A DNA stretch of 64,000 bases from Flavobacterium croceum DSM 17960 (GCF_002917885.1 NZ_PQNY01000005.1:62001-126000); one strand, 5' to 3'; shown: positions 35,829 through 44,652, numbered from the stretch's first letter. A program made the numbers and translations. Notes: a model not told the origin generated them from the letters alone.

Positions 35829-37877
35829 ATGAAAAAAACAATCGTATTATTCTTATTTGTCTTATCAACAAGCATTTCTATAAATGCCCAAATAAGAAGC
35901 CAAAGATTAGGCGCAGGAAATAATTCAAACAACATTGAGCAGCAAATGCTAGACAAAGCCAAGCAATTAAACTTAGGTAATGTACATTCCGAATCGGCAC
36001 ATATGAGACCAACTGCCGCTGCTGGAGGTTATTTTTTAAGATTTGAAAACGGCTGGATTTATTACAACCCAAACACAAAACAAGTATATGCCATTTATGG
36101 AGATATAATGAAAAAATGGGGCGAAATGGGCTATGAAACAGGCGAACTAGGTTTCCCAACATCTGATGAAAAAGACAGCGACAAATCAGGTTGGAAACGA
36201 ATGAATACCTTTGATAAAGGAGCAATCTATTGGAATGACGGAAGAATAGATGTTGTAAAAAGCAACAACAATTCTCCTTTACCAAATCAAAATCCTCGCA
36301 TCGGTACTAGTTTGGCAAACAAAAACTTTAAAACTTCCAATTATATCTTGAAAACGGGCAGATTGAAAGCAGCATTGATGTTAAACGATGTTACCAAAAC
36401 TATTGTCCGAAAACCTGCAAATACCAATGGTGGAAATAGTTTCAAAAATCCAGTAGTTAGATCAAAAGAAAAAATTGACGGCGATAAAATTTGTAAAACC
36501 GAATACCGCAAATTAGACGTTACTAATTTGAATCAAGACATACTGAATCCCGATGATCTAAAATATTTGCGATTGGGTGCTATTTACAATTTAGACGAGT
36601 TTAAAAAAGGAAATTATAACAACCTTACCGATGCCCGAAACCCAATATCGTTAAACATTCCAGGTATTAAATCAATAAAAGTAGATTCTCCAGACGAAAC
36701 CACATTAGCAGATGCTATGACCGATTTATTAAACACACCATTTGTCAAAAGACCTACTGGTGCTGGGCAATACTACGAAAGTAAAATTGTAAACTCCAAA
36801 ACCGAATTAGAAATTGCTGCCGGCGTTTCATACAGTGGCTGTGCCTATAGTGCTGCCGCTACCTTTGGCTACAACGAATCTTCTACCAAAAATAAATGTT
36901 TGGTTACTTATCTTTATCCAGTGTTCACGGCGCAAATAGCCAGTGGTAAAAATTATTTTACAGATTCCAATTTGAATAATAATCAGGATTTGGTTGTGAT
37001 TGATGGTATTACCTACGGGGCAAAATTGTTGGTATTTTTTGAATCATCATTAGATCAAGAAAAATTAAAAGCCGGTTTTTCGGGTAGCGGTTGGGGAGCT
37101 AGTGCCAATTTTTCTGCCGAAGAAAAAAAGGAATTAAACGAAACCACGTTTAAAATTTTCTTGTATGGTTCAAGCCAACCAGTAAGAGTAATGAATTCTT
37201 ATGACCAAGTGGGACCAGCTATTCAACAAATGATAAACGAAATTTGCGACCAAAACAAGAAATATCCTTTAGAATTGGGTGCTCCCATTAGCTATTCCTT
37301 ACGCTTTTTGAATGGCGATATAGCGGCTACCAATTGCAATGCTAATGAACTACCATCACACGTTTGTACCACCAATCCTGCAAATGGCACTAAAAATTTG
37401 ACCATAAATTTACAATCCTTAACTATGAAAGGTGGAAATAATTTTGGTTGGATTGATTTTGAAATCTTAGACGGAAGTGCAGAACACAACCGCCGAGGAG
37501 AGGACATCAAAACCGTATGGAACGTAAATAGAGATAATGCTACCTATCAAAACCAAGGAGATGTACAAAACCCAATAACTTCCGTAACTTTTGAGAATAT
37601 CAATGCAAACGACAGAGCCAATGGCTTTTTGAGAATTTGGACCAGATTGCAAAACCGAAAAATTGGTGGTTCCGATGCTTTTTTGGTAAAACAAGATAAT
37701 CCCAATCAAGACGAAGGAAACAATTTTCAGCACGGAAAATTTTCTGGACAGTTTTATGATATTAAGTTAAGTGATATTTTAAATCAAAGACCGGGTCAAA
37801 AGTACAGCACAACTTTGGTTAGAAAATCGGGTAATGATAAAGAAATGGATATTTTAATTAGCGCAATATTCAATTAA
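35829..37877 (+). CDS. Predicted cholesterol-dependent-cytolysin-like (thiol-activated cytolysin family) protein with an LGFP unit
   Basis: A 682-residue exported protein (signal peptide to about residue 20). Residues 68-138 hold one LGFP-type unit (GELGFPTSDE, KGAIYWNDG). Residues about 245-500 resemble thiol-activated cytolysins: GAIYNLDEF, then TTLADAMTDLLN, SKTELEIAAGVSY, the strand VVIDGITYGAKLLVFFESS and the FKIFLYGSS strand. The tryptophan-rich undecapeptide of cholesterol-binding members is absent. Residues 520-682 form a different beta-rich C-terminal domain in its place. Bacteroidota contain CDC-like proteins (CDCLs) that work as long/short pairs; this could be one. No second partner with the same fold is seen here. 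Confidence 0.65.
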   Translation: MKKTIVLFLFVLSTSISINAQIRSQRLGAGNNSNNIEQQMLDKAKQLNLGNVHSESAHMRPTAAAGGYFLRFENGWIYYNPNTKQVYAIYGDIMKKWGEMGYETGELGFPTSDEKDSDKSGWKRMNTFDKGAIYWNDGRIDVVKSNNNSPLPNQNPRIGTSLANKNFKTSNYILKTGRLKAALMLNDVTKTIVRKPANTNGGNSFKNPVVRSKEKIDGDKICKTEYRKLDVTNLNQDILNPDDLKYLRLGAIYNLDEFKKGNYNNLTDARNPISLNIPGIKSIKVDSPDETTLADAMTDLLNTPFVKRPTGAGQYYESKIVNSKTELEIAAGVSYSGCAYSAAATFGYNESSTKNKCLVTYLYPVFTAQIASGKNYFTDSNLNNNQDLVVIDGITYGAKLLVFFESSLDQEKLKAGFSGSGWGASANFSAEEKKELNETTFKIFLYGSSQPVRVMNSYDQVGPAIQQMINEICDQNKKYPLELGAPISYSLRFLNGDIAATNCNANELPSHVCTTNPANGTKNLTINLQSLTMKGGNNFGWIDFEILDGSAEHNRRGEDIKTVWNVNRDNATYQNQGDVQNPITSVTFENINANDRANGFLRIWTRLQNRKIGGSDAFLVKQDNPNQDEGNNFQHGKFSGQFYDIKLSDILNQRPGQKYSTTLVRKSGNDKEMDILISAIFN

Positions 37878-37983
37878 AATTAACCTATTTGGATTTTTAC
37901 ATCACTCAATTCTATCATAAAAAAACAAAATTGAAGTAACGCTTTTTTGTATAGATTTCTGTTACTCGATAAATTAAAAAATT

Positions 37984-38865
37984 ATGCGCACTAAATTATT
38001 GATTTTCTTCCTAATGCTAACATTGGGAGTTTTTTCTCAAAAAAAGCAAAATTGGAAAAACACTTTTTTGTATGGTTTTCAATTACCCGATGAATTAGAA
38101 AATTTTTCAGGAATATATCTAACGATAAAATACAAGGGTGAACCTATACTTCCCAAATCAGTAAAAATTGGAGGGAAATCAATAAAAATTGCTTCAGAAC
38201 CTTTTTATTTATTTGATAAAAGCGCTACAATTGACCATACAAAACTTCCTTTTGAAGTACAAGGAAAAACCTATTATTGGCTGTTGGATGGCGATATGTT
38301 AACCGAAATGGCATTGCATCCAAATCGGTACCAAATTGATATTACAACTGCCAATAGTGAAGCCACGAAGCGATTTCATTTACCAGAAACATTTGATTGT
38401 GTTCCAGAAAATTGTTTGAATGTAGCCTACTTGCAATCGTTTACCGCAACTAAAAGAGCTAAATTTCTGCAGAAAAAAATATGGAAACTAAGTGTGCGAG
38501 AAAAGAAAATTACACTCAAAGAACAACCAGAAACAATCAAAGATTCCACGCTAACATTTTCGCTCCGAAACCCAATTCCGAAAGGCATATTGATGGCATT
38601 GCCTGAACTTAATAAAGAAGATCACAGCATTCAAGAATTCACTATTGACAATTGTTATTGGATTGAAAACACCTTCTTAATTCCAATCAAATCAAAAATT
38701 ATAAAAAGACAACCCGATTCTTGCTATGAAAATTATGCCACTATTGAAGGCAAAATTTGTTCAAAAAGTGGTTGTATTACAGGAAAAGGATCGGGATTGT
38801 GTTCCAAATTAAATTCCTCTACAAACAAAATAAAATATAAATTAACGCTAATCATAGAACCTTAA
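37984..38865 (+). CDS. Secreted hypothetical protein
   Basis: A 293-residue protein with signal peptide ending GVFSQ. Mature part is Lys-rich, with several paired Cys near the C-terminus (DSCYENY, GKICSKSGCITGKGSGLCSK) that suggest a disulfide-bonded knot. No family recognised. Last gene of the secreted block; 106 bases separate it from the pore-former gene. Confidence 0.55.
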   Translation: MRTKLLIFFLMLTLGVFSQKKQNWKNTFLYGFQLPDELENFSGIYLTIKYKGEPILPKSVKIGGKSIKIASEPFYLFDKSATIDHTKLPFEVQGKTYYWLLDGDMLTEMALHPNRYQIDITTANSEATKRFHLPETFDCVPENCLNVAYLQSFTATKRAKFLQKKIWKLSVREKKITLKEQPETIKDSTLTFSLRNPIPKGILMALPELNKEDHSIQEFTIDNCYWIENTFLIPIKSKIIKRQPDSCYENYATIEGKICSKSGCITGKGSGLCSKLNSSTNKIKYKLTLIIEP

Positions 38866-39003
38866 AACGGACATACATAAAAATAGCCATCTTTTAAAAT
38901 TTTCACTTTTTGTTCCAAAAAACTTATACCAAATGGATTTATAAAATAGATTGAAGATGTGAAGTTATTTTTTAGATAAAATTAAACAGAATTAATCAAA
39001 TTA

Positions 39004-39114
39004 GGAAAAACAATTATTCATTTCAATGCTGTAGTTACAAATCAAAATAATGGAAAATTAGTTGCTAGGGCTAGTTCTAATCTGGCAATTAGCTCTGCAA
39101 AAATTACGTTTTAA
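39004..39114 (+). pseudogene. Fragment resembling the C-terminus of a hotdog thioesterase
   Basis: A frame without a start codon reads GKTIIHFNAVVTNQNNGKLV followed by a short ARASSNLAI tail and a stop at 39112. This resembles the last strands of PaaI/YbgC-type acyl-CoA thioesterases (GKxIxHFxAxVxxxxGKLVARAxS). The upstream part is interrupted by stops, so only a remnant of about 40 codons is present. Confidence 0.35.
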
Positions 39115-39132
39115 AACTCTAATCAATTTTTA

Positions 39133-39981
39133 GTGATTCAAAAAATCAGCAAACTTCTAATAGACCTCAACGAACAACTTAATTTCATTGATTTAGAGAT
39201 AGACAACCCTATATTAAAAAGTGAAAAAGCAATTGAAGTTAGCATAAAATCTAAAGAAAAATTGAAGATTTTAATCCAGAAATCCAATTTTAAATCAGAT
39301 GAGGAAGAGATTCAATTTTTCAAAGAAATAAAACCTCAATTCACTTCAAAAATAATTTATTACAATACGATTTTTAATATCGAAATGAAGAAGCCCAATG
39401 GTGGAACTCGTGTTTTAAAAAAGTATTACAACAATGAATTAATCAAGTTAAAAGCTTTTTTTGACAACGAATTAGAGTTTTATAAATATTACAGAACTGG
39501 GAATATTTATCTCGATTACAAGTATTTTTTGAGAGGAAAATTTGATATCAAACTTTCTGTAAATAGTTATTATTTTGAAACTGATAAGACTTTTTCGACC
39601 TCTCACGATTACAAAGTAGCCAAGATTTTAGCGAATGATTTAATCCAATTGTATTTAGAAAACCAATTAATTATGATTGAAAATAAAGATAATAACGAAA
39701 AATCACAACGCAAACCGAACGTAAAAATGGCTTGGACTGGGTCAAAAGTTGCATTAACTGAACTTTTATATGCGCTACATTCCGAAGGAGTTTTCAATAA
39801 TGGTGTGGCAGATCTAAAAGATATTGCCGAATATTTTGAGCATATTTTCGAAATTGATTTAGGACAATATCGCCGTACTTTCCTAGAAATCAGAGTACGT
39901 AAAGCCGAAAGAACAAAATTCATAACCGCTTTAAACGAAGCTTTGATTAAGCGAATGGATAATTCAGATGATGTGATTTAA
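39133..39981 (+). CDS. RteC-family protein
   Basis: A 282-residue protein starting with GTG at 39133. It matches RteC, the regulator that switches on excision in Bacteroides conjugative transposons. The C-terminal RteC region is recognisable: KMAWTGSKVALTELLYALH, then FNNGVADLKDIAEYFEHIF and LGQYRRTFLEIRVRKAERT. It lies upstream of excision/replication-type genes, as expected. It may control mobility of island 1. Confidence 0.85.
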   Translation: MIQKISKLLIDLNEQLNFIDLEIDNPILKSEKAIEVSIKSKEKLKILIQKSNFKSDEEEIQFFKEIKPQFTSKIIYYNTIFNIEMKKPNGGTRVLKKYYNNELIKLKAFFDNELEFYKYYRTGNIYLDYKYFLRGKFDIKLSVNSYYFETDKTFSTSHDYKVAKILANDLIQLYLENQLIMIENKDNNEKSQRKPNVKMAWTGSKVALTELLYALHSEGVFNNGVADLKDIAEYFEHIFEIDLGQYRRTFLEIRVRKAERTKFITALNEALIKRMDNSDDVI

Positions 39982-40071
39982 TCAAAAATCGTTCACAACA
40001 CGAACCCCGTTGTGATTTTTATCTATTCAAAACCCACAATTTTGTGCCATAACAATATAAAAACTCACGTT

Positions 40072-40377
40072 ATGGCAATCGAAGTTATTACTCGCGAAGA
40101 TTTGAACGAATTCCGTACACTTCTTCTTTCTGATTTAAACGCAATGTTTAATTCAAAACCGCAACAGCAAAAACAATGGCTTAAATCTTCCGAAGTCAGA
40201 AAGTTGCTAAACATTTCTCCGGGGACTTTACAAAATCTTCGCATCAATGGAGTACTGTCCTACACCAAAGTTGGCGGTATCATTTTCTATGCTTATGCTG
40301 ATTTACAGAAAGTATTAGAAACTAACAAAGTCGAAGCAACTCCCAATTTATTCAATCCTAAATGGTTGGTACGATGA
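40072..40377 (+). CDS. Excisionase-like helix-turn-helix DNA-binding protein
   Basis: A 101-residue protein with a MerR/Xis-type winged helix: QWLKSSEVRKLLNISPGTLQ, then LRINGVLSYTKVGGIIFYAY. Such genes follow rteC in Bacteroidota mobile elements. The ATG at 40072 is preferred over one 60 bases upstream because it gives the common MAIEVITREDL start. Its stop overlaps the start of the next gene (ATGA). Confidence 0.8.
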   Translation: MAIEVITREDLNEFRTLLLSDLNAMFNSKPQQQKQWLKSSEVRKLLNISPGTLQNLRINGVLSYTKVGGIIFYAYADLQKVLETNKVEATPNLFNPKWLVR

Positions 40378-41222
40378 ATTATATCAAACACCTCACAGGT
40401 TTTTTCAATCGCATTGCGCTTGAAAATTCACTTAACCCAACACATATAAGTTTGTATTTAGCTCTTTTCCAATGTTGGAATGTCAATCGGTTCAAAAATC
40501 CAATCATAATTTCCAGAGACGAAATGATGAAAGGAAGCAAAATTGCATCAAAAGCAACCTATCACAAGTGCATAAAAGAACTCCAACGGTTGAATTTTTT
40601 AGATTATTTTCCATCTTATAATCCCTATTCTGGAACACAAGTTTTTATGATGAATTTTTCGGAAGGAAATAATTTTAGTCAAAATAGTTCAGATACAACC
40701 AGTTCAAATAATGACCCAACCAGACTATTTTTTAAACCAAGCAAACCAAAAAATGAATCTGTCAATAGTAATGTTGCTGAACAGGTTAATGAACCGCCTT
40801 ATATATATAATAATAAACAAACATTAAAAAACGATAAAAACATAGATAGAGACACCAATTTTCAAAATTTTAATGAGGATTTATTTTTAAAAAACGAAAC
40901 TGCGGAACAAAAAGAAAAAAATTCCGCCAAAAAAGAAAAAGTAAAATCGCCACCATTGGAATCAGTCAAAGAATTTTTCAAGTTTCAGAATTTCACAGAA
41001 TTTGAAGCAGAGCGATTTTTTAATTATTACTCCAGCATCGGTTGGCTCATTGGAGGCAAAACAAAAATGAAAGATTGGCAAGCAGCTGCACGAAACTGGA
41101 TGTTGAATACGCCAAAATTTAAAATCAATTTGCCAAATCCATCAACTCAAAAAGCAAATCCACAACCAAGAGCCTACAACCTCAACGCAACTATTGACAA
41201 AAATTATGCAGAGCCTTTGTAA
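40374..41222 (+). CDS. Replication-initiator-like winged-helix protein of mobile elements
   Basis: A 282-residue protein. The N-terminal 100 residues (YIKHLTGFFNRIALENSLNP, then ISRDEMMKGSKIASKATYHK) are a winged-helix domain typical of replication genes in Bacteroidota phages and elements. The middle is a Ser/Asn/Lys-rich linker. The C-terminal motif FFKFQNFTEFEAERFFNYYS with MKDWQAAARNW is typical of DnaD-like partners. The ATGA overlap with the upstream HTH gene indicates coupled translation; a second in-frame ATG at 40362 is possible. Confidence 0.65.
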   Translation: MNYIKHLTGFFNRIALENSLNPTHISLYLALFQCWNVNRFKNPIIISRDEMMKGSKIASKATYHKCIKELQRLNFLDYFPSYNPYSGTQVFMMNFSEGNNFSQNSSDTTSSNNDPTRLFFKPSKPKNESVNSNVAEQVNEPPYIYNNKQTLKNDKNIDRDTNFQNFNEDLFLKNETAEQKEKNSAKKEKVKSPPLESVKEFFKFQNFTEFEAERFFNYYSSIGWLIGGKTKMKDWQAAARNWMLNTPKFKINLPNPSTQKANPQPRAYNLNATIDKNYAEPL

Positions 41223-41233
41223 AATGAAAAGCT

Positions 41234-41848
41234 ATGAATTCACAATACAATTATCCCGAAATGATGGCTTGGTTAGAACAAAAAGGCAAACTACAATTTG
41301 GCGAAAAGTTCCATTTCAGAGAAGCGGATGTAGTCAATATTCAAAAACTGATTTGCTATTTTCTAAAAGATGAGGTTATGGCTGCTAATTTTAATTTAGA
41401 TCTATCCAAAGGAATTCTACTCTCCGGACCAGTTGGTTGCGGCAAAACAACATTGATGACTTTGATGCGACACGTTGCACAACCAAACTACAAATTCATA
41501 ATGAAAACTTGTAGAGACATCAGTTTTGAATTTATCAAAGAAGGCTATCAAACCATTCAAAAATACAGCCACGGGACTAATTCTCATAGCGAATACAGAA
41601 ACTATTGCTTCGATGATTTAGGAGTAGAAACCAACCTAAAATACTACGGAAACGAATGTAACGTAATGGCAGAAATCATACTTTCCAGATATGATATTTA
41701 CATTTCAAAGCAAGTCATAACGCACATAACAAGCAACCTTTCCGCCACCGAAATAGAAACTGCTTATGGCAATCGGGTGCGTTCTAGGTTGAGGGAAATG
41801 TTGAATTTGATTGCTTTTGATGATAATTCGATGGATAAAAGAGTTTGA
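41234..41848 (+). CDS. DnaC/IstB-like AAA ATPase
   Basis: A 204-residue helicase-loader-type ATPase. The Walker A motif is GPVGCGKTT near residue 68 and the Walker B-like segment NYCFDDLG near 130; a sensor-1 TSNL follows near residue 172. Together with the preceding winged-helix protein it would load a replicative helicase at an element origin. This pair is common downstream of rteC/HTH genes in Bacteroidota islands. Confidence 0.8.
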   Translation: MNSQYNYPEMMAWLEQKGKLQFGEKFHFREADVVNIQKLICYFLKDEVMAANFNLDLSKGILLSGPVGCGKTTLMTLMRHVAQPNYKFIMKTCRDISFEFIKEGYQTIQKYSHGTNSHSEYRNYCFDDLGVETNLKYYGNECNVMAEIILSRYDIYISKQVITHITSNLSATEIETAYGNRVRSRLREMLNLIAFDDNSMDKRV

Positions 41849-41933
41849 TAAGTAGGTTAATAAGTCAAAACTCAACAAACAATATTAATCAGAATTATTA
41901 TTTATTTTGCTGGTCTTAAATTAAAAGCGAAAT

Positions 41934-42851
41934 ATGAGTTCTAAAGAAAAGAAAACCAAAATATATTTTTATCAAATTGTACCTGAAGTTGAAGGAAAAA
42001 TGAAAGAAGATGCAATAAATTCAATATCTGAAATCTTTTTATTTAAGAAATCAACTTATTTAGAAATCAAAAAATTAGATGGGGATATTTCAATATCAAC
42101 TATTCAGAGAATACATTCTGATAGATATTGTTTAGGAACTTTAATTTTTAACCAAACAAATAATGTTCCACCAAAATATGATGGAAAAAATACAGAAAAG
42201 ATTGATTTAAAAAAAGGAGAAGGTCTAGGACACGATAGTTGTTTTATTTTTGATTCGAAAACAAACATAATTGCATTTGAATCTAAAATTCCAGGTGTGA
42301 ATATAGGAAATCTTGAAGCCTTGATAAAAGAAAACTATAAAGATGCACCCAAATTTACTTTTTCAATGATAATTATTCCTAATGAATATCAAAAATTTTT
42401 AAATTCAACTTCATATTCAAGATTAGAATATTCTGTTGCCCGTCCGACTAATACAACAAATTTACCAAGTGTAAATAATACTTCATTAGGTAAAACAATT
42501 GATGCCTTTGATGATATAAATGCAGTAACTGGAACAATTGTTTTTTCTACAGGAAGAAATAAAAAAAGAAGTTTAGACATAAGTTCTATTCGATTATTTG
42601 TTCAAGATCTATTAAAATTTAATAAAAATGAAGAGTTTCTGAAAACATTAAAAGTTACAGGTGTAGATATTGACGATTCACAAAACCACTCTAAAATTTT
42701 TGATTTAGTATCAAATAGATTAGTAGAAGAAATAAGCGTCGAAAGAAAAAGAGTATTAGGAAAGTTTTTTACAGCCGAAAAGTATAAACAGATTGAAGGA
42801 CTTTACTTGAAACATCAACCAGTTTTATTGAAGCAATATAAAATTAAATGA
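41934..42851 (+). CDS. Unknown protein (DUF6731-like), candidate defence component
   Basis: A 305-residue soluble protein. The N-terminal part shows KIYFYQIVPEVEG, then LGTLIFNQTNNVPPKYDG and the motif KKGEGLGHDSCFIFDSKTNI. That GEGL-xxxx-F-F motif reminds me of DUF6731 proteins. A second half (residues 185-305) is helical and Lys-rich. It overlaps by 4 bases (ATGA) with a four-helix membrane protein gene. The pairing of a soluble and a small membrane protein recalls two-gene defence systems such as Kiwa, but no homology to KwaA or KwaB is claimed. AT-rich. Confidence 0.45.
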   Translation: MSSKEKKTKIYFYQIVPEVEGKMKEDAINSISEIFLFKKSTYLEIKKLDGDISISTIQRIHSDRYCLGTLIFNQTNNVPPKYDGKNTEKIDLKKGEGLGHDSCFIFDSKTNIIAFESKIPGVNIGNLEALIKENYKDAPKFTFSMIIIPNEYQKFLNSTSYSRLEYSVARPTNTTNLPSVNNTSLGKTIDAFDDINAVTGTIVFSTGRNKKRSLDISSIRLFVQDLLKFNKNEEFLKTLKVTGVDIDDSQNHSKIFDLVSNRLVEEISVERKRVLGKFFTAEKYKQIEGLYLKHQPVLLKQYKIK

Positions 42852-43270
42852 GTTTATTTTTAGAGAAATATTATCCTTTTTTAATTAGTCTAATTTTAGG
42901 GTTTTGTGCCTACCATATTAGACTAGATTTAAAATTGAATTATACTGATTTTTTCAATACTTCATTATCGGTATTTAGTATTTTAATTGGATTTCTTTTG
43001 ACAGTTGCTACAATAATACAAAGCTTGGATAATGAAGTTATTGGTTTTATTAAAAAATCTGATAAATATTTTCTATTTCTAAATTATCTAAAAAACGCAA
43101 TAATTACCAATATCAATTCTATTATTCTCTGTTTATATTTTCAATTAAATAAAGACTTATGTCCTAGTTGTTTAGAATATATAAATCCATTACTTTTGTT
43201 TTTTATCTCATTATCAATGCTTTCATCGTATAGATTTATTAAAATATTCATTAAAATTATAATCCGATAA
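42848..43270 (+). CDS. Four-helix membrane protein paired with the preceding gene
   Basis: A 140-residue protein with predicted membrane segments at about residues 9-26, 34-60, 76-100 and 112-138, little else. It starts inside the stop of the upstream gene (ATGA), so the two are translated together. Family not recognised. The combination suggests a membrane effector or anchor for the soluble partner. Confidence 0.5.
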   Translation: MSLFLEKYYPFLISLILGFCAYHIRLDLKLNYTDFFNTSLSVFSILIGFLLTVATIIQSLDNEVIGFIKKSDKYFLFLNYLKNAIITNINSIILCLYFQLNKDLCPSCLEYINPLLLFFISLSMLSSYRFIKIFIKIIIR

Positions 43271-43364
43271 TTTATTACAAAATGCTAAACAATACCGAAA
43301 TAAATTAACAATAACAGACAAATTAAGTTTTAAGTACCTAATTTAAAGTTAATTTCCACTATCT

Positions 43365-44075
43365 ATGAATAATAAATATGATTTTTATATAGACGAAAGT
43401 TGTCATTTAGAAAATGATAATATTCCGGTTATGTGCATCGGTTACATCAAAGTACCTATGACGGATTATGCTAAATTACAAAAAGAATTCAATCAAATTC
43501 TAGCAAAGCACAATCAAAAGTCAGAGTTGAAATGGAATAAATTTTCAAATGCAAGAACAGCATTATACAAAGAATTGGTAGATTATTTCTTTCGGTCATC
43601 ATTACAATTTCGTTGTGTTTTAGTCAAATACAAAGAGCGCCTAAATCATAAAGATTTCAATCAAGGTTCGCACGACAATTTCTATTATAAAATGACTTAT
43701 TATTTGTTGCATCCAAATAATAGTAATGGCGATGAATACAGAGTTTTTATTGATATTCAAAATACTCGTGGTAGAGAGAAACTAAAAAAAATTAATGAAG
43801 TTTTTGATAATGAATATAAAGGCAAAAGTCCATTCAAACAATTCCAGCATTTACATTCTCACGATAACAATTTCTTTCAATTAGCCGATTTTTTTATTGG
43901 TGCCATTACTTATAAAACAAGAGTAGTAATGAATAATATTGTAAATCCAACTCCAAACAGAATGGATTTTATTCAATATTTAGAAACTAAATCGGGTTTT
44001 AATCTCGAAGAAGGAACAGAACCTTGGGAAACAAAGTTCAATATTTTTGATCACCAACCTAAAATAAAGCTATAA
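43365..44075 (+). CDS. DUF3800 protein (RNase H-like fold)
   Basis: A 236-residue protein with the DUF3800 signature: DFYIDESC near the N-terminus, SELKWNKFS, FIDIQNTRG, and FFQLADFFIGAITY near residue 175. The acidic residues in these motifs fit the RNase H-like metal site of this family. DUF3800 genes are common in defence islands, but their activity is largely unknown. The gene overlaps the next one by one base (TAATG). Confidence 0.75.
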   Translation: MNNKYDFYIDESCHLENDNIPVMCIGYIKVPMTDYAKLQKEFNQILAKHNQKSELKWNKFSNARTALYKELVDYFFRSSLQFRCVLVKYKERLNHKDFNQGSHDNFYYKMTYYLLHPNNSNGDEYRVFIDIQNTRGREKLKKINEVFDNEYKGKSPFKQFQHLHSHDNNFFQLADFFIGAITYKTRVVMNNIVNPTPNRMDFIQYLETKSGFNLEEGTEPWETKFNIFDHQPKIKL

Positions 44076-44560
44076 TGGATTTATTAGACTTGGATGATCA
44101 CATACCTAATTTGGGAATTGACCCATCAGCTGCACATTTAGAAGAATTATTTCAATTATTCAAAGCCGATTTTATTGATAACGTTTTCTATTTTGATGGT
44201 TGCAGAGTAAAAATTGACATAGCAAATTCAAAAGAAGATGGCTTCGAAGCCTATCCACACACTTTTGTAAAAATCATTACAAGAGGAGATAAAGGCAAAA
44301 GATGTTTTGACAAAAAAAGAGCCAACAAAATTCATTGGATAAAACCAATACTAGAAAATAAAGATACTGAAGATGTTACTTGTTTCCAATTTTTAGAAGC
44401 AGATGGGAGAATCAGGGACTATTTTTGGTTCAAAGAAGGTAATTTTCTAGTTGTAATGGAAAAAATCACTCCAGACTATATGATAATTTCTTGTTTTCAT
44501 ATTGATGATGCAAGAAACCAAAAATATTATGAAGACAAATATACAAAGAGGGTAAAATAA
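44075..44560 (+). CDS. Unknown small protein, possibly a PBECR-type nuclease/toxin
   Basis: A 161-residue protein coupled to the DUF3800 gene. The C-terminal half has KRANKIHWIKPILEN, RDYFWFKEGNFLVVM and YMIISCFHIDDARNQK. This order (RA-x-x-I-x-WI, then a Y-x-W strand, then a hydrophobic strand ending in a positively charged tail) recalls the phage barnase/EndoU/colicin-like PBECR nuclease folds. The resemblance is weak and untested. If right, the pair with DUF3800 would be an effector plus partner. Confidence 0.4.
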   Translation: MDLLDLDDHIPNLGIDPSAAHLEELFQLFKADFIDNVFYFDGCRVKIDIANSKEDGFEAYPHTFVKIITRGDKGKRCFDKKRANKIHWIKPILENKDTEDVTCFQFLEADGRIRDYFWFKEGNFLVVMEKITPDYMIISCFHIDDARNQKYYEDKYTKRVK

Positions 44561-44613
44561 AAATGCCACAACTACGGTGTTGTGGCGAACCAGGTCCTTT
44601 TCCCTAGGGAAAT
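44554..44613 (-). ncRNA. Candidate small RNA of about 60 nt on the minus strand
   Basis: The minus-strand promoter at 44621-44652 would start a transcript near 44613. It would contain a TTTCCCTAGGGAAA palindrome (44599-44612), then GGACCTGGTTC, then a perfect 8-bp hairpin GCCACAAC / GTTGTGGC (44565-44586) followed by ATTTTTATTTT, a good terminator in that direction only. No reading frame is present. The RNA is antisense-oriented relative to its neighbours and sits about 250 bases upstream of the mini-Cas9 gene. Confidence 0.5.
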
Positions 44614-44620
44614 GACTTTG

Positions 44621-44652
44621 CAAATATACGCTATGTAAAACCAAAAAACAAA
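44621..44652 (-). promoter_or_regulatory. Minus-strand promoter for the small RNA
   Basis: Read on the minus strand, TTTG (44652-44649) and TATATTTG (44628-44621) are 20 bases apart, a near-consensus Bacteroidota promoter with no gene in that orientation until the distant hairpin/terminator at 44586-44554. Confidence 0.55.
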
